Below are positions 23,560 through 35,900 of a stretch of 64,000 bases of DNA, one piece after another. The translations under genes and the position numbers were made by a program. Origin of the DNA: Pseudofabraea citricarpa (lineage: Eukaryota; Ascomycota; Leotiomycetes; Helotiales; Dermateaceae); assembly GCA_029641185.1 (NCBI GenBank), contig JAPWGK010000001.1:508501-572500 (forward strand), in the 5' to 3' direction. Position 1 is the stretch's first letter; each line of letters starts with the position of its first letter. The notes under the pieces are model-generated. The model did no database searches. It was not told where the DNA came from and saw only the letters and a program-made list of their open reading frames with translations.

Positions 23560-26433
23560 ATGGACCACCGATATCGTAACCCACGTCCGCGGTCTCCGAC
23601 CCTGTACAATCCCGCAAGAGCTTCTCTGCCAGTCAATCTAGCTTACAGCGAGCACCAGCAGCACCACCATTTCCATGCCGTACCTACCGTCCGGAGAGAG
23701 GTCATCCCCATCTCAGTCTCCCAGCCTCGGGGCAGCACTGATCGAGTCAATCTCGCCGGTCCCGTCACGACAACAACCTACAAGATCAAGGCCGAACCCG
23801 CTCGTGTCCGAGAGCCAAGTCGCACGCGACGAGCTACAATGGATTCCCAGAATATTCCTACCGTCATAACCAGCATCGCTGCACCTCCTATACGCCACAG
23901 ACCGGTGGTGCATGGCAACAGCGGAAGATCAAGCCCGATTGGAAATCCTTACAGGTCAAGCGGCGAGGACCAGTATTATGCCGTCCCAGCATCTTCTGGG
24001 AAGACTAGACACCACCACGCAAGGAGATACAGCGCTACCGTAGACAACGGGGATATAAATCGGATTGCGAGAGAGCATAATGCTGGTAGATTGCCCGTTG
24101 TCAACAGAGGACGGGAGGGCCAGGGCCAGGTGTATAATGGAGGAAGACCACAATCCATGTACACCAATGCCGTGGTTCGCCATACGGATAATGTACAAGA
24201 GTATGGTGACGACGAATATGGGTATACGAATCCAAAAGACCTTGTTCAGTACGACCTAAACAATAACGAACGACGACACCACCAGCGAAGGGATAGCCAA
24301 GAGGGGGGAAGACCGAGTCGACCTGCGAGCATCAACAGCTACGAGCAAGTTAGCAGGTCTTATGATACTCGCGAGCGTGGTCCACCACCATCCACGCGTG
24401 GTTTTGCTCAAGTCAATGCACGAACCTGGCCAGTCGAGCCCGTTCGAATGCCCGTCCCACCGCCACCGCCTATGGATCCCGTTCAACGTCCAGCATCTGC
24501 AAGACCCATGGAACCCATCCAACGTCCGGCGTCTGCTAGGCCTGTCGAGTCGGTTCGACGCCCGATGGGTGTAGAACCACCATTTGGCGATACGTTATTA
24601 ACTGGTGAACCCCATCAGCTCAAGCGACGAGTGAGTGCCAGTTCACGAAGACCCGTCAGTGTGTACCAAGAACGAGATCGAAGGCCGCAGAGAGATGAAG
24701 GGAGAGAGTATCATGATCCACGAGACGAAGATCTGCGGAGGGAGAGAAGACATCGCAAGGAACCAAGTCGTGATGAGGTGGTTGAGCAGCGAGGATTCGG
24801 AGTACGGCCCGAGAGGTCGGATAGAGATGATCGCCTCGATCGAGTTGACCGCCCTGATCGAATGGACCGCAACGAGCGAGTCGACCGCCCTGAGCGTGTT
24901 GATCGTGTTGATCGTGTCGAAAGAGTTGAGCGTACGGAACGTTCTGATCATAAGAGCGGCCGTGATGTACTCACCGCTGGTCTTAGTACGGCCGCCGCCG
25001 CATTGGGTCTAGGAGCCATGGCCAAAAAGAGCTCTAGAGATGATAGCAGAGACGAGCGTGACGACCGAGAAGAACGAGCACGAAGAGAAGAGCGAGAGGA
25101 TCGACGTGAGGAACGAGAGGAGCAACGTAGACGACGAGACCGCGAAGAAAGAGAGGCTGAGAGAGAGGCTAAGGACAGACCCTCGCATCGAGACGACCGG
25201 GACCCAGCACCTTCACACGATCGAACAGTTAAAACGCCACGAGAAGAGACCTTTCTTGATCCAAGCGTTGGAAAAGATCGCCACAATTCACGAGATGATC
25301 GTGACTTGCGAAAGGAAGAATCTCGTCGACATCTGGATTCGCGTGACGATTCCCCAGTATCTGATGAGACAACGGCTAGATCCCGAAAGAACCACTCGAG
25401 ACGCCCATCTGGAGCCGCGGCTTCTTTCAATCCACGAGATGCACTTGATCTGAAAGCCTTAAAGGAAGAGTTGAACTCGAAGGCAGGCCCACCTATTCCA
25501 CCAAAGGAGCCGCTTGACTCGGCACCTGTCAACCAAAGTCAACCCCGCGATGTTGTTGACAACAAGACTGAGATTCGTGATGATCGTGGTCGTCTTGGAC
25601 CTCTTGCACCGTCTGCAAACAAGGAAGACCGTCAACTGCGTGTTGTCTCACCACCTCGCGAGGCACAAGCTGGTGATAAGCCAGTAAAAGGCATTCGTAA
25701 GTTCCTTTTTTCTACACTGTCTTTTAATAGCTAACCTTTTCTAGTCCGACAACCACGCGATAAATTCCCCGAAGATCCTTCTCCAATCCGTGAGGGTGTT
25801 GCACCACTCAAAGACGCAAAGAAAGATGGTGTTCCACCGGATGCTAGATGGACCAAGATTAGCAGAAAGCTGGTGAACCCAGACGCACTCGAAGCTGGAA
25901 AAGAGCGATACGAGGCAAGAGAGGACTTTGTCATCGTGTTGAGAGTCCTGAGCCGAGATGAGGTCCAAGCTTATGCTGTTGCCACACAACAGATCAGAGG
26001 TAAGAGTATATTCTAACTTCTCGGATGCATGATCTAACGTGAAATAGCTGCGCGTGAAGAAGTTGAAGATCGTGAGGCATCTGAACAACGCCGTCGAGCC
26101 CGCCGGGAAAGACACGAACGACACAAGCGTGAACGAGCAGCTCATGAGCGAGGTGAATCTACTCATCGATCATCAAGACGTCACCGCCATCAAGACTCGC
26201 CCTCAGACTCACAGAGTGATGAAACTACAGACGACGAAAGACCAAAGATGCTCGAGCAAGCGCCTCCTAGAGATAGAGGCGGAATCCCAGGACAAGTGCC
26301 ACAGATGAGCGGAGCACTTGGTGACTTGGGAATTCAGGATGTGCCAGGTTCATACCCAGTATACTCACGAAACCCTGGCCATTCCTCAACGGCGATTCCT
26401 AGTGCTCTAGGATCTAGGAGAAGGGACGAATAA
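23560..26433 (+). CDS. Arg/Asp/Glu-rich protein with C-terminal DUF8035-type domain
   Basis: Three exons, 23560-25696, 25745-25999 and 26048-26433, with two 48-bp introns, give 925 residues. The first two thirds are disordered and highly charged; residues about 430-545 are runs of DR, ER and RD dipeptides. The second exon encodes the recognisable fungal domain: LRQPRDKFPEDP, then VPPDARWTKISRKLVNPDAL and EDFVIVLRVLSRDE. I associate this with DUF8035, a family of unknown function in Pezizomycotina. Arg-rich, phase-separating or RNA-linked behaviour is possible but inferred only from composition. The start has the context tcacaATGGA. Confidence 0.88.
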
Positions 26434-28420
26434 TGATTTTTATGATTTGGAGACGTACGTTGATTGCATGATGAAAGCGAAAGGAATCGAATCGAATTGA
26501 ATTGATGTTTGATCGAAATGGGCAATGATGAGGGGAAAAAATCAAAAGAACAGCATCGGGAAAAGCAAAGAAAGACAAAAACAGAAAAGAAAGCGTTAAA
26601 ATTTGGTTTTTGGCTTTGGCTTGTAAGACGTGTGGATATAATGTATTACATACTTCATGAAGCGATAGGGAGGAGGGAGAAGAGAGAGCTTGGTGTAGTC
26701 AAGTGGTGGGTTCGGTTCAGGATATGATGGTGTGGAAGATGGAAGGGAATTGAAATGGATCTTGAGTCATAGAATGAATGGTTTCTCAACATGACACCGA
26801 TATGCAAAGTTTATTCAATGCTGGTTGAAAACCGAGGCCTAACAACAGCTCATCTTGTAGAGTAGAGTAGTAAAGCTCTCGAGCCTTGAATAGCTCGCAT
26901 GATTGAAAGAGCACAGCTCCCTCTACAGTAGCAAAGCCATCGCGATAAGTACATGCATCACCACGTTTATGCAGATCGGGCGAGCAGGTCGGCAGGCACA
27001 GGCCATGTCGGCCCGAAGTTGTTTCTCATAGCTTATACAGTACAGTAGCTCTGAGCTCTAATACTCATACTATAGTACATAAGTTCAGAGGAAACGGAAA
27101 CGGAAACCTTATACTGTATTGGGCGACAGGAAGTCTCTACTGTCGTTCTTCTACTGTACCGCTCCCACGTGATATAACGTTGCCAAGTGGTTTCGGCCGG
27201 AAAGTATCGTGTCGGTTTCATAAACACGTCCACTTTACATGGCTCAGGGCTGAGAGCTCAGCTCATTGCACAGTTGCGTCCTCGAGAGTCTTTCGCTAGT
27301 TCTCTCGCTCACTCATGTGATTACGCTAAGACTTTTGTCTGAAGTTCTGAAGAAGACATCAGAAGTGTGCCGTATTAATGCCACTCACTGGGTCTTCTTT
27401 TCTTCCTGACACGCGTGCAAGCTCGACCGACCTCTGCGGTACGGTACTTGCACCATGCTTTCTTGGGAAGGACAGCGCGCTGGGAAAAGTCAAAAGCAAC
27501 TCACCTCTACCTTTTACCTTTCTGCACATCCGCTTGTTGTTGGTTTGGCTGGCACGTGTACGGACACCGCAGCCTTTTTCTGTTCTTTTCTGGGTTTCTA
27601 GGCTTAACTCTGTTTGCCTACGGTACAAGACGATGCTACGATGAGTATAGTTAACGAGAAAAAAGTCTATTGACCTGACAGGTGCTTTGCTTTTGTTCTA
27701 CCGGTAACGAGAGCCGAGGAAGGCCTCGATGCAAGGTCTCCCGTACCTCGAGAATCGACGTGTTGCGAGGCTAGACATATCTTCACTCATCACCAAGCAT
27801 CACAGAAGCGGTCACCTCAGAGCACAATGAAGTAAGTACGCAGCTTTTAACATCAAAAAATTTCATCATCTTCCCCCCACCGCAGTTTTCTCGGGGTTCC
27901 TCTTCCAAGAGAGAAAAGAAGGGTTTGGATTTCACACAGCAAAAGTAAAAGTCAAGTAAAGTTCCGTTCCGCCTGAAGAAAAAGGCTTCGTCGCAGGGAA
28001 CATGTCGATGATTCATGCAGCATGTTTTGGCTGCCAGCGTGCCAGAGGGTCCTTTTAGGGTTCACTCAGCAGAAGGTGGTTATCGTGAGCAGAGGGCTCG
28101 TGCGAGGCAAGTAGGAAATCCAATTTCCTCAAACTCTCTCTATTCTTTTTTCTCTCTATAACTCATACCATGTGCGCTCCGTTCTGACGGGTCTGGGCCT
28201 CTCCGTTTTGCTTCTCCCTCGCACGTTTTTTTCTGCCGCTGCTCGATGTGCTCTTGACGCGGCGACGCAGTGGCCCTTTTGTTTTGAGTTTGCAGCCGCC
28301 GCTACAAGCCGATTCCGACCGTTGGAAGTAAATTTACGTCTGCTCGCTCCCGGCACCGTTCCTCTCATTCTCGAGCTTCTTCGGGAGGATCGCAGGATTG
28401 GATCTGGAGAGAGCTACGAT
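26434..28420. other. 2-kb intergenic region, no gene seen
   Basis: Downstream flank of the DUF8035-type gene and upstream region of the rhodopsin-domain gene. Short recurrent CTACTGTA/TACAGTAG elements occur between 26860 and 27170. The frame running into the rhodopsin gene from 28172 lacks a domain and is probably leader. Confidence 0.5.
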
Positions 28421-29953
28421 ATGTCCGGCTTTGAACCTGCTCTGCCGCCTCCTGAAGGCGTCGTGCCGGATTTCGATCACCCGGCTGATGTGGTGCATAC
28501 TATTAACTTGGTCACGGAATACCTGGCCATGATTTTCATCACTATCGCCGTTGCGCTGCGCATGTTTGTGCGGTTAAGAATCCAGAGGTCTTTTAACAAG
28601 GAAGATTGTATGTCTCTCCTCAATTATCCTTTCCTGGCTTCCTGGCTTTTTGGCTAATGTTTCTCTAGCGATATGTCTGCTAGCATGGGTATTTCACCAT
28701 TTTTCTGATTGTGGTTGTTTTGGGTAGTTGCTTACGTATAATGAGTAGATACTCACAATGGGTTGGCTCTGTGCTGGAATCATGAGTATGTGAGTCCGAG
28801 ACTGCCGTTTTCAAGAGAAAGTTATCTGATATCGTCTGTATAGTGGGCCTCTCCGGAGGTGGATATCACCGGTGGGAGCTTTCACAATCTCAACTGCGAG
28901 GGTTCCTCAAAGTAAGTCTTCCCGAACCTCTATATTACTCGAATTAACTTGTGTTCCTATAACAGGCACAATACGCCAGCGTAGTAAGCTACGGACCAGC
29001 AACATTCTTCATAAAAATCACCCTCCTCCTCGTCTACGCACGCGTCTTCGCACCCTACCGCAACACCGTCCTGTTCATCTACGCCTTCATGGGCTGTATG
29101 GTAGCCTACTACATCCCCGTTCAGATCATCAAGATCCGGCTCTGCACTCCCATCTCCAAGAATTGGGATATTGATGGGCAGCAGCGCGGCTCGTGCCTCG
29201 ATCAGCACGACATCTTCATCGCCGATACCGTCATGAGTGCCGTTATCGACCTGGCTATCCTCCTCATCCCTATGCCCCTCATCAGCTCCTTGCAGATGCC
29301 GCTTCAGAAGAAACTCAAGATCTTCGCCCTCCTGGCTGCTGGTGGAGTCGCGACCATGGCGACGATTGCTCGCTTAATCATGGTGGTGCAGATCGGTGGA
29401 TCGCCTGACAATACCGTGACGGGCACGCAGTTCTATCTCCTAGGGTATGTGAAACCCATATTTAAGTCCAGCTTTCAATCCTCCTCTTCTTCCCTTCCGC
29501 CACAAAAACAAAAAAAAAAAAAAAGGGACGGAGAATACAAAAATGAGGGAAAACTCTTCACTAACACATATAATCCACAGCGTGGCAGAAGCAGCCATCG
29601 GCCTCATCTGCGCCTGCCTCCCCGCCATCAGCGTCCTCGTCGCCTACTCCTCTAAGCGCCTCCCCGACCTCCCCGGTGGAGGGGCAGGAGGACGACGAGG
29701 AGGCAAGAAATCACGCATCTCTGACGACGACGTCGAGCTCGCGCACGCCTACCTCTCGACGAGTATCCGCAAGACCGACGAGGTCGAGCTGATCCGGTCC
29801 GTTAGCAGCAGAGATTGCTCTTCGGCTATGCCCCGGGATGATGCGGATGTCGCGAATGGTGGTGGTGGTGCTGCTGGCGAGAACCCGTGGAATTCTTGGG
29901 AACCGAAGCGCGAGATGGGATTTACCGTTACGGTGATCCGGGGGGGTGTCTGA
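28421..29953 (+). CDS. Seven-transmembrane fungal rhodopsin-domain protein (PTH11/SAT4-related)
   Basis: Six exons give 387 residues: 28421-28607, 28669-28688, 28749-28785, 28844-28911, 28966-29444 and 29581-29953. Phases agree at every junction. Seven hydrophobic segments run from LVTEYLAMIFITIAVALRM to VAEAAIGLICACLPAISVL. GGGYHRW in the first loop and the KxTLLLxYxRVF and FxCxPxxKxW-like segments (here KITLLLVYARVF and LCTPISKNW) mark the fungal rhodopsin family. The C-terminal tail is cytoplasmic and rich in acidic and serine residues. Members sense surface or nutrient cues in some species, but most are uncharacterised. Exon 2 is only 20 nt. A poly-A run at about 29510-29525 lies in the last intron. 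Confidence 0.9.
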
Positions 29954-30787
29954 TACCCCTTTCTGTGTTTTCTTTTTCTTTTTCCTTTTTTTTGTTGCTG
30001 CTTTCTCTCTGCTGCGTCGATGAGCTGGGCGTTTTTGGTGTTTGGAGCGGCTGAGCAGCAGGCTTTTGGATCTTCTCCTCTTGCAGATTTCGAGCGAGAG
30101 GAATCATACTATACCAGTCTGTGCATAGAATGTAGAGGCTTTTGAGGGGGTCTTTATTATTAGTAGTATATTATTATTATTATATCTGTAATGAGAATAA
30201 AAGCTAAGAAAGCGATTGATAACTAGATAGATGTTTGAGAAGTACCTAGGTCGTGGTTAGAAATACTTGATTTTGGATATTCTCGGTTTGGGTTTCAGAA
30301 AGGTAGTCAGCCTTGGGTAGCTACCTGTATTATATAGGTGCTTAACCAAATTCAGATGTGCGATTCAAGCTTTTGAGGTGCTTGCCTTCCTTGGAGAGAG
30401 ATAGAGATATCTTGACGCGAGCAAGCGAGCGAGCGAGCTAGCTAAATCAAAGCGATAAGATAATTTTCTCTATCAACAAAAAGCTAGGCCCTTGCTAGAT
30501 ACGCGAACTAGCACCTAGTTTTTTTTTTTTTACTTCTTCTTCTTCTTCCCTTTTCTCTCTCGAGGACTAAGGTAGTAGCTAAATCAGTAGTCTAAAGGCT
30601 CTTATATTTACCTAGCTTAGCTAGTCGGTATATATTTGCTTTCTTATTTCTTCTCGACTGTTTGTTTACTCTTTCTTTCTTCCTCTCTCTATTCATCCAC
30701 GCGAGGAATACCTACCAAACTTAACTACCAAACGTGCACTACTGGACTCGACTCGACTCGACTCGATATAAATCATCGATCGTCATC
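29954..30787. other. Intergenic region, no gene seen
   Basis: Contains an AATAAA at about 30194 likely used by the rhodopsin-domain gene, simple tracts (TTATTA near 30170, GCGA/GCTA near 30420-30440) and a CT-rich leader for the next gene. Confidence 0.5.
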
Positions 30788-31445
30788 ATGTCTTCTATCA
30801 CTATCCCCAAAACTCTTCGACGGACCCTCACCTCCACCTTCACACGATCGGGATCCGGATCTCGAGCTATACTCTCTAAACCCTCTCCCTCTCTCCTCGT
30901 CAAACAAACACGACTCAACCTCAACTTCAACCCACGCAGTCCGCATAATCCTCTCACGCGCCATTTCGGGACTTATTCGCTAGAAGAATATCTCTCTCTC
31001 CCGGCTCCGAATGAGCATTTACTCATGCGGTTCGTTTTTATTTTTCTTCTCTCGCCTCATTTCCACTTGATTCTTATGCTAATATCTTTAAATCTACAGA
31101 GCTCTTCTCCGCCAAAACTTGATCCTGAAGAAATCTTCTAGGGTCGTACGCACCACGCTCGATACCATGCCCGGATCTCAAAAGAATAGAACTGCGGTGT
31201 TGGATTCTGCGGCTAGGGGAGAGAGAGAGCGAGTGGGGAGGAGTGGTGTTCGTGGGGTGGTGAGGAATCAGTTGAATAGTGATGATAAGACTCAGGATAA
31301 GGGAGAAGAGGAAGAGAAAAATAAAGAGAAAAGGGAGGATGAGAAGAGTGGTCGTGGTAAGGAATATGAGAGGTTGATGAAAGAGAACAAGGAGGGGAAA
31401 CTCTCTAGGTCGGAGATTTTTAGACTTTTGTTTTGGTGGCTTTGA
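30788..31445 (+). CDS. Small basic protein, possibly mitochondrial
   Basis: Two exons, 30788-31029 and 31100-31445, with a 70-bp intron (gttcgt donor, ctacag acceptor), give 195 residues. The first 60 residues are Arg/Ser/Thr-rich and almost free of acidic residues, like a mitochondrial targeting peptide. The second exon has an ALLRQNLILKKSSRVVRTTLDT segment followed by a highly charged Lys/Glu stretch and ends in an aromatic LLFWWL. I do not recognise the family. The donor is not ideal, so the junction is less certain than others in this window. Confidence 0.6.
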
Positions 31446-32949
31446 ATTTCTTAAGGTATTGGGGTAACGAGAGGCGGTGTTTCTTAATACTAGAATTTGG
31501 GGGGTTTTGATTGTTATCTTTGTTGCTGTAATAATATTTTCGATGCGAATGGTATCACGTACAGGAGCCGATAGAATATATTCAACCGAGTCTTGTACCT
31601 TAGACTAATAAAAGTATACTCCTCTCTAAAATATTACTTACCACCTTTACTATTATCCGGGTATAGATAGTAGGAATCTGTATTAGATATTATAATAACC
31701 AGGTGTTAGGTAGGAATAAAGGCTCGCTTAATTTTATAGCTTACCAAAGCTTCCTCCTAAGTTTATCTTACTAGCTATACTATTATATATAGAGACTTAA
31801 CATGATAGTTCGCTCTTATTATTATAATCTATATTATATAAGTCTTAACCGAATTTTAAATAAGATAATATACTAGATTTCCTTAGCTTATATATATTAT
31901 ATTATACGCGCCTAACTTTTAAAAGATATTAGGGTATCTACTAACTAGAAAGAAAATAGAATCTATAAGATACTTAGGGTTAGGGGTAACCCTAACTTAT
32001 AGTTAGGGTTAGGGTAGGTTCGGGTTCGGGTTCGGGTTTAGGTTAGGGCTAAGAGGGGCTAGAAAGCATTATAAATATATATAATAAAACCCCTAAAGAG
32101 AATCCTACAAAGGCGACTTAGGTAAATTATTATCTAGCTAGGATTTGAACTAGGAGACTTTATATAATTATAAAAACGCAAAGAGGCTTTAATATTACAA
32201 TTGATTCTTTATTATTCGAGGACTTATCTATATATCTTAATAGTATATACTAGTAGCACTCCGTGTAATAAGAAATCAAATCAAGTATAAGGTTTCTAAG
32301 GCTAGTTTTGTACTTGGAAATTATATACCGATATTACCAAGTAAATAAGAGATACAAGCAGTAGTATATTATTAATAGATCGGCTTTTCTCTTGCGGGCT
32401 TTATTATCTCTTAAACAGAAAAGGCTCTTCGCTTACGATAGGAGCAGGTTTTAGGATGTTTCTCCTTTCTTTCATAATCTTAGGCTTTGATCAGCTACTG
32501 TCTAATCTCAAGTTGTATATTTCTTCTAGTTATAATAAACAAACGTATAAAGAGTGAATGCGATTTGAGCGTGTTGAGTTGCAAATACTTATTAAAAGTC
32601 TATAAAGTAATTGTTATACTTTTTACAGTTTAGAGGAAAGGGCGAAAGCCTACAAAGCCGCGGAGACCCAGTGGTGGGCAAGAGGGGTTAATTTTATACT
32701 ATTCCAAGTAAAAACAGAAAACATTTTATTGTTCCAAGGTTTGTAGATTGGATTTTTGTCGCAAAAGTCTTAGACTTAAAAATAAAACCGAATGCTTTCA
32801 GAAATCACCATATACATGTAAGAACTAATTACATTGAAATTGGTTATATCATTTGAGGCTATCAAAACTATCATAATAGTAGATAAGAATAATTTAAGAC
32901 ATTCTGTCTGTGTTTCTATAAAGGTCCCACCTTACCTCGTATACTAAAC
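31446..32949. mobile_element. AT-rich, RIP-like degraded repeat relic
   Basis: From about 31590 to 32480 the sequence shifts to long TA-rich runs with many TpA steps and stop codons in all frames, unlike its neighbours. This is what repeat-induced point mutation leaves of a transposable element in ascomycetes. No open frame, terminal repeat or recognisable transposase or reverse transcriptase remains, so the element class cannot be named. A minus-strand GTTCAAATCC at about 32142-32151 resembles a tRNA or SINE B box. Confidence 0.55.
31974..32048 (+). repeat. Interstitial telomere-like repeats, partly inverted
   Basis: TTAGGG occurs at 31974-31979, TTAGGGG at 31980-31986, CCCTAA (inverted) at 31990-31995, then TTAGGG at 32003-32008 and 32009-32014, three copies of the variant TTCGGG at 32019-32036 and TTAGGTTAGGG to about 32048. 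TTAGGG is the usual Pezizomycotina telomere unit. Confidence 0.85.
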
Positions 32950-35900
32950 TTAATCATAACATGGAGCAGGTATATACTCAATAAGCACGCACTTCCCATC
33001 AAGGGTATTCACAGGATCTAACGTCCATGCAGCACAATTACTCTGGATGACAGCACCTGTTCGCATCAACTGGTCCGAAGAGCATGCCGTAGCCGAAGTC
33101 AGGATTCTGATACATTCGTTGCGCTCGACTTTAAACTCGCAATTGTTCCTGCCTAGCACTCCGACCAGAATCCCATCATAGTATCGATTGGTATTACCCG
33201 CTACGAGGTTTTGATGAAGAGCATTGCCAGATACTACGAGCCCATCCAACTCGTAACAGGCAATGGTGATGGCATCTTCCATTTTCTTAAGTGATGTAGC
33301 AACAGACTCGCTGCCTAGGCATTTCCGAACTTCGGTTTTTGGGTCCGGTTTGGGTGGCGATGGATTCACGGGCGGTTTTGAGACAGCTGGAGTAGGAGCT
33401 GACACAGGCGTGACAACTAAGGTGCTGGTCCGGCCAACTGTTACTAATGCTGTTGCTGTAACTGTCACGATGGTAGTGCTGGGAGATCCGACGCCTGCAC
33501 CGACACTTATACCACCTCCTGAAGATCCCGAGGAGCCGTCGTTGATGGGAGAATAATAGTCTAGGTAATCTTCATCGTCCATATCGTCAGAAATCAGTTC
33601 ACAAACAGCATCTTCGCCTTCTTCCTCTTGATCCTCCTCCTCCTCTTCTTGTTCTTCCTACCAAGCCATTCAGCGTTAGTAAGTCAACCTCTCAAGCTAT
33701 TTTGTGTATATTGTACGGATTGTAGCATACCTGCTTTTGTTCCTTCGTTGGCGTATTTTGATCATCGTTTGTCGGTCCTGGCTTTTTTCCAGGTGGTACG
33801 GGAATTATTGTGATTTCTGGAACAGGCGGAGGAAATGGATCAACATCGGGAGGACAGATGCCAAACGTGACAGTACCAATAATAGGCAGAGTAATCTGAA
33901 TACACAGCGGCTTTAATGCTGGAATGGGAACAACAACTTTTGTGGGAGTTGAACCAGGACCACTCGTGACCGTCATTTTCGATATTCGAATCAACTCTGT
34001 TGACTGCACTGGTGGCGAGATCGTTGTGATTGTCCCGGAGATTGTCGTCACGAATGGAGTTGGCGTCCACGTTGTAGTCTTAGTGATAGGTGGCAGTAAG
34101 AACATACAAGGATACGCACAAGTAACCGTATGTGGACCTTCCCAGAAAGTAGAGATGATATACATGGTATAGTCATTGTCATCTGATGATGCCGTGCCAT
34201 TCATGTTACCCAGACTTGTGCCAGCTGGCAATCTGAAGGGAAACGGGAACGCCGTCCCTGCGGGAATGCTAAGTCCATATGGTAGAGGGACGCCTGGTGG
34301 ATATACATTACCACTCGAACTAGTTATTTGCTGGAAGGGGATGAAGCCCGGTAGCAGATCGAGCGTCCTTGGCAGCGGTGTAAATGCAGAAATCTCGATA
34401 GGATTGGACACGCCACCTCCAATGCCACAGCAAGTTGAGGTTAACAATCTGAGGAGATCGCATCTCTAGAATTTCTATATTAGTAGTCTGTTTCAAGAAG
34501 CAAAAAATGCAAGGTTCAATTTTAGAATTTGAGAAATGCTTACTCCGCATTGAGCGGCACCAGGTCCTGATGGTTGATTCTGCTCGCCTAAATTTGGCTG
34601 AATGTTGATACTGCTAATGACAGGCCCACCAACTGTGAAAGTCGCTGTAGCAGGTACACTAGCTTGAGGAAATGGGATAACGGTTGCTGATTCAGGAGAG
34701 AAGTACAGCATACCGTTACCCCCAATGGGAATGTCACTAGAGGACGAGCAAGCATTGCTCGGGCAAAATCCATGTGCACACGCCCAATCACAAAGGCCGA
34801 AATCTTCCTCGCCACTAGGATATCCGACGACATTGACGGTAGCTGGTGCAGCTGGTGCAGAGGCTCCTGCTTCTAGGCAATCGCAGACTTCTGGCGGACA
34901 AAAGCCATACCGACACGTATAGGCGCACAGATCCTGCCACACTGTATCTGGCCTGCTACCAGATATGCAAATGGGGACTGGAGGAGCAACGACAGGCACT
35001 TCTATGCATATGAAGTCCTTTGGCTTGAGTGTGCAATAGGCTGAAGGACAAAATCCCCGATTGCAAGAATAACTGCATAGGCCGAGCCATCTTACATCTA
35101 AACCGTCTTTGGGACATGCCGTGAAACCGAGTGCCTAGATACACAACTTGTCTTAGTGCCATCTTTGAGATCATAAATAGATATGAATCAAGGAAGAAGT
35201 AGGAATAGCAAGTTCGTTGGCGAGCGAGCCCATTAGGCGACAATCTAACAAAAGGTAGGTATACTCACGGTTGGAGGCTCTACAACTTTTCCAAGAGCTG
35301 TACAGGTGCAAGACGAAGGACAGTAATCGTACTTGCATGTAAATGCGCAAAGTGTTGCAAAATCCCCTTCGCCAGTGCCCTCGATACAACCCTCCGGAAG
35401 TGCAGGAGTGACGGGACCAACAGCGCTGCCTAAGCTGCTTCCTACCCAAGCGTTCCAGTTCTGTATACCATGCGCACACTGAGCAGTAATAGCACGTCCA
35501 TTACTCATCTCTACGATAGGCACTCCACGTCGTGTAATTGTCACGGCAACCGTACCGGTGTTGTCGCCAAATGGCACACTGCCATGATACATACCGATGC
35601 CACCATCCGGGACATTCTCCCACTTTGCTCCAGAGATAACAGTAGAACCGACACGAACGCTTACATCTGCTGATTCTGTGAGAAGTGCAGAGAAAAAGAT
35701 CTTGTCTTGAGCGAGTTCTGAAGGTGGATACACCGCTTGCACTGATGGATATGGTTAGCAAGAAACATGTATATATAATATGGTACTCCACGAGATAGCT
35801 GCAGTTTGGGAATGAATAACTTACACTGGCTTGCTGTATTACCCGTAGTACCACCAGTGGGACATGCAGAAGCTTTATTGAGACGGTACCATGCAACCAC

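Noticed and set aside
32101..32225. Possible tRNA or SINE on the minus strand (GTTCAAATCC)
   Set aside because: The B box-like sequence lacks a matching T stem, acceptor stem and A box; likely chance or a degraded relic.
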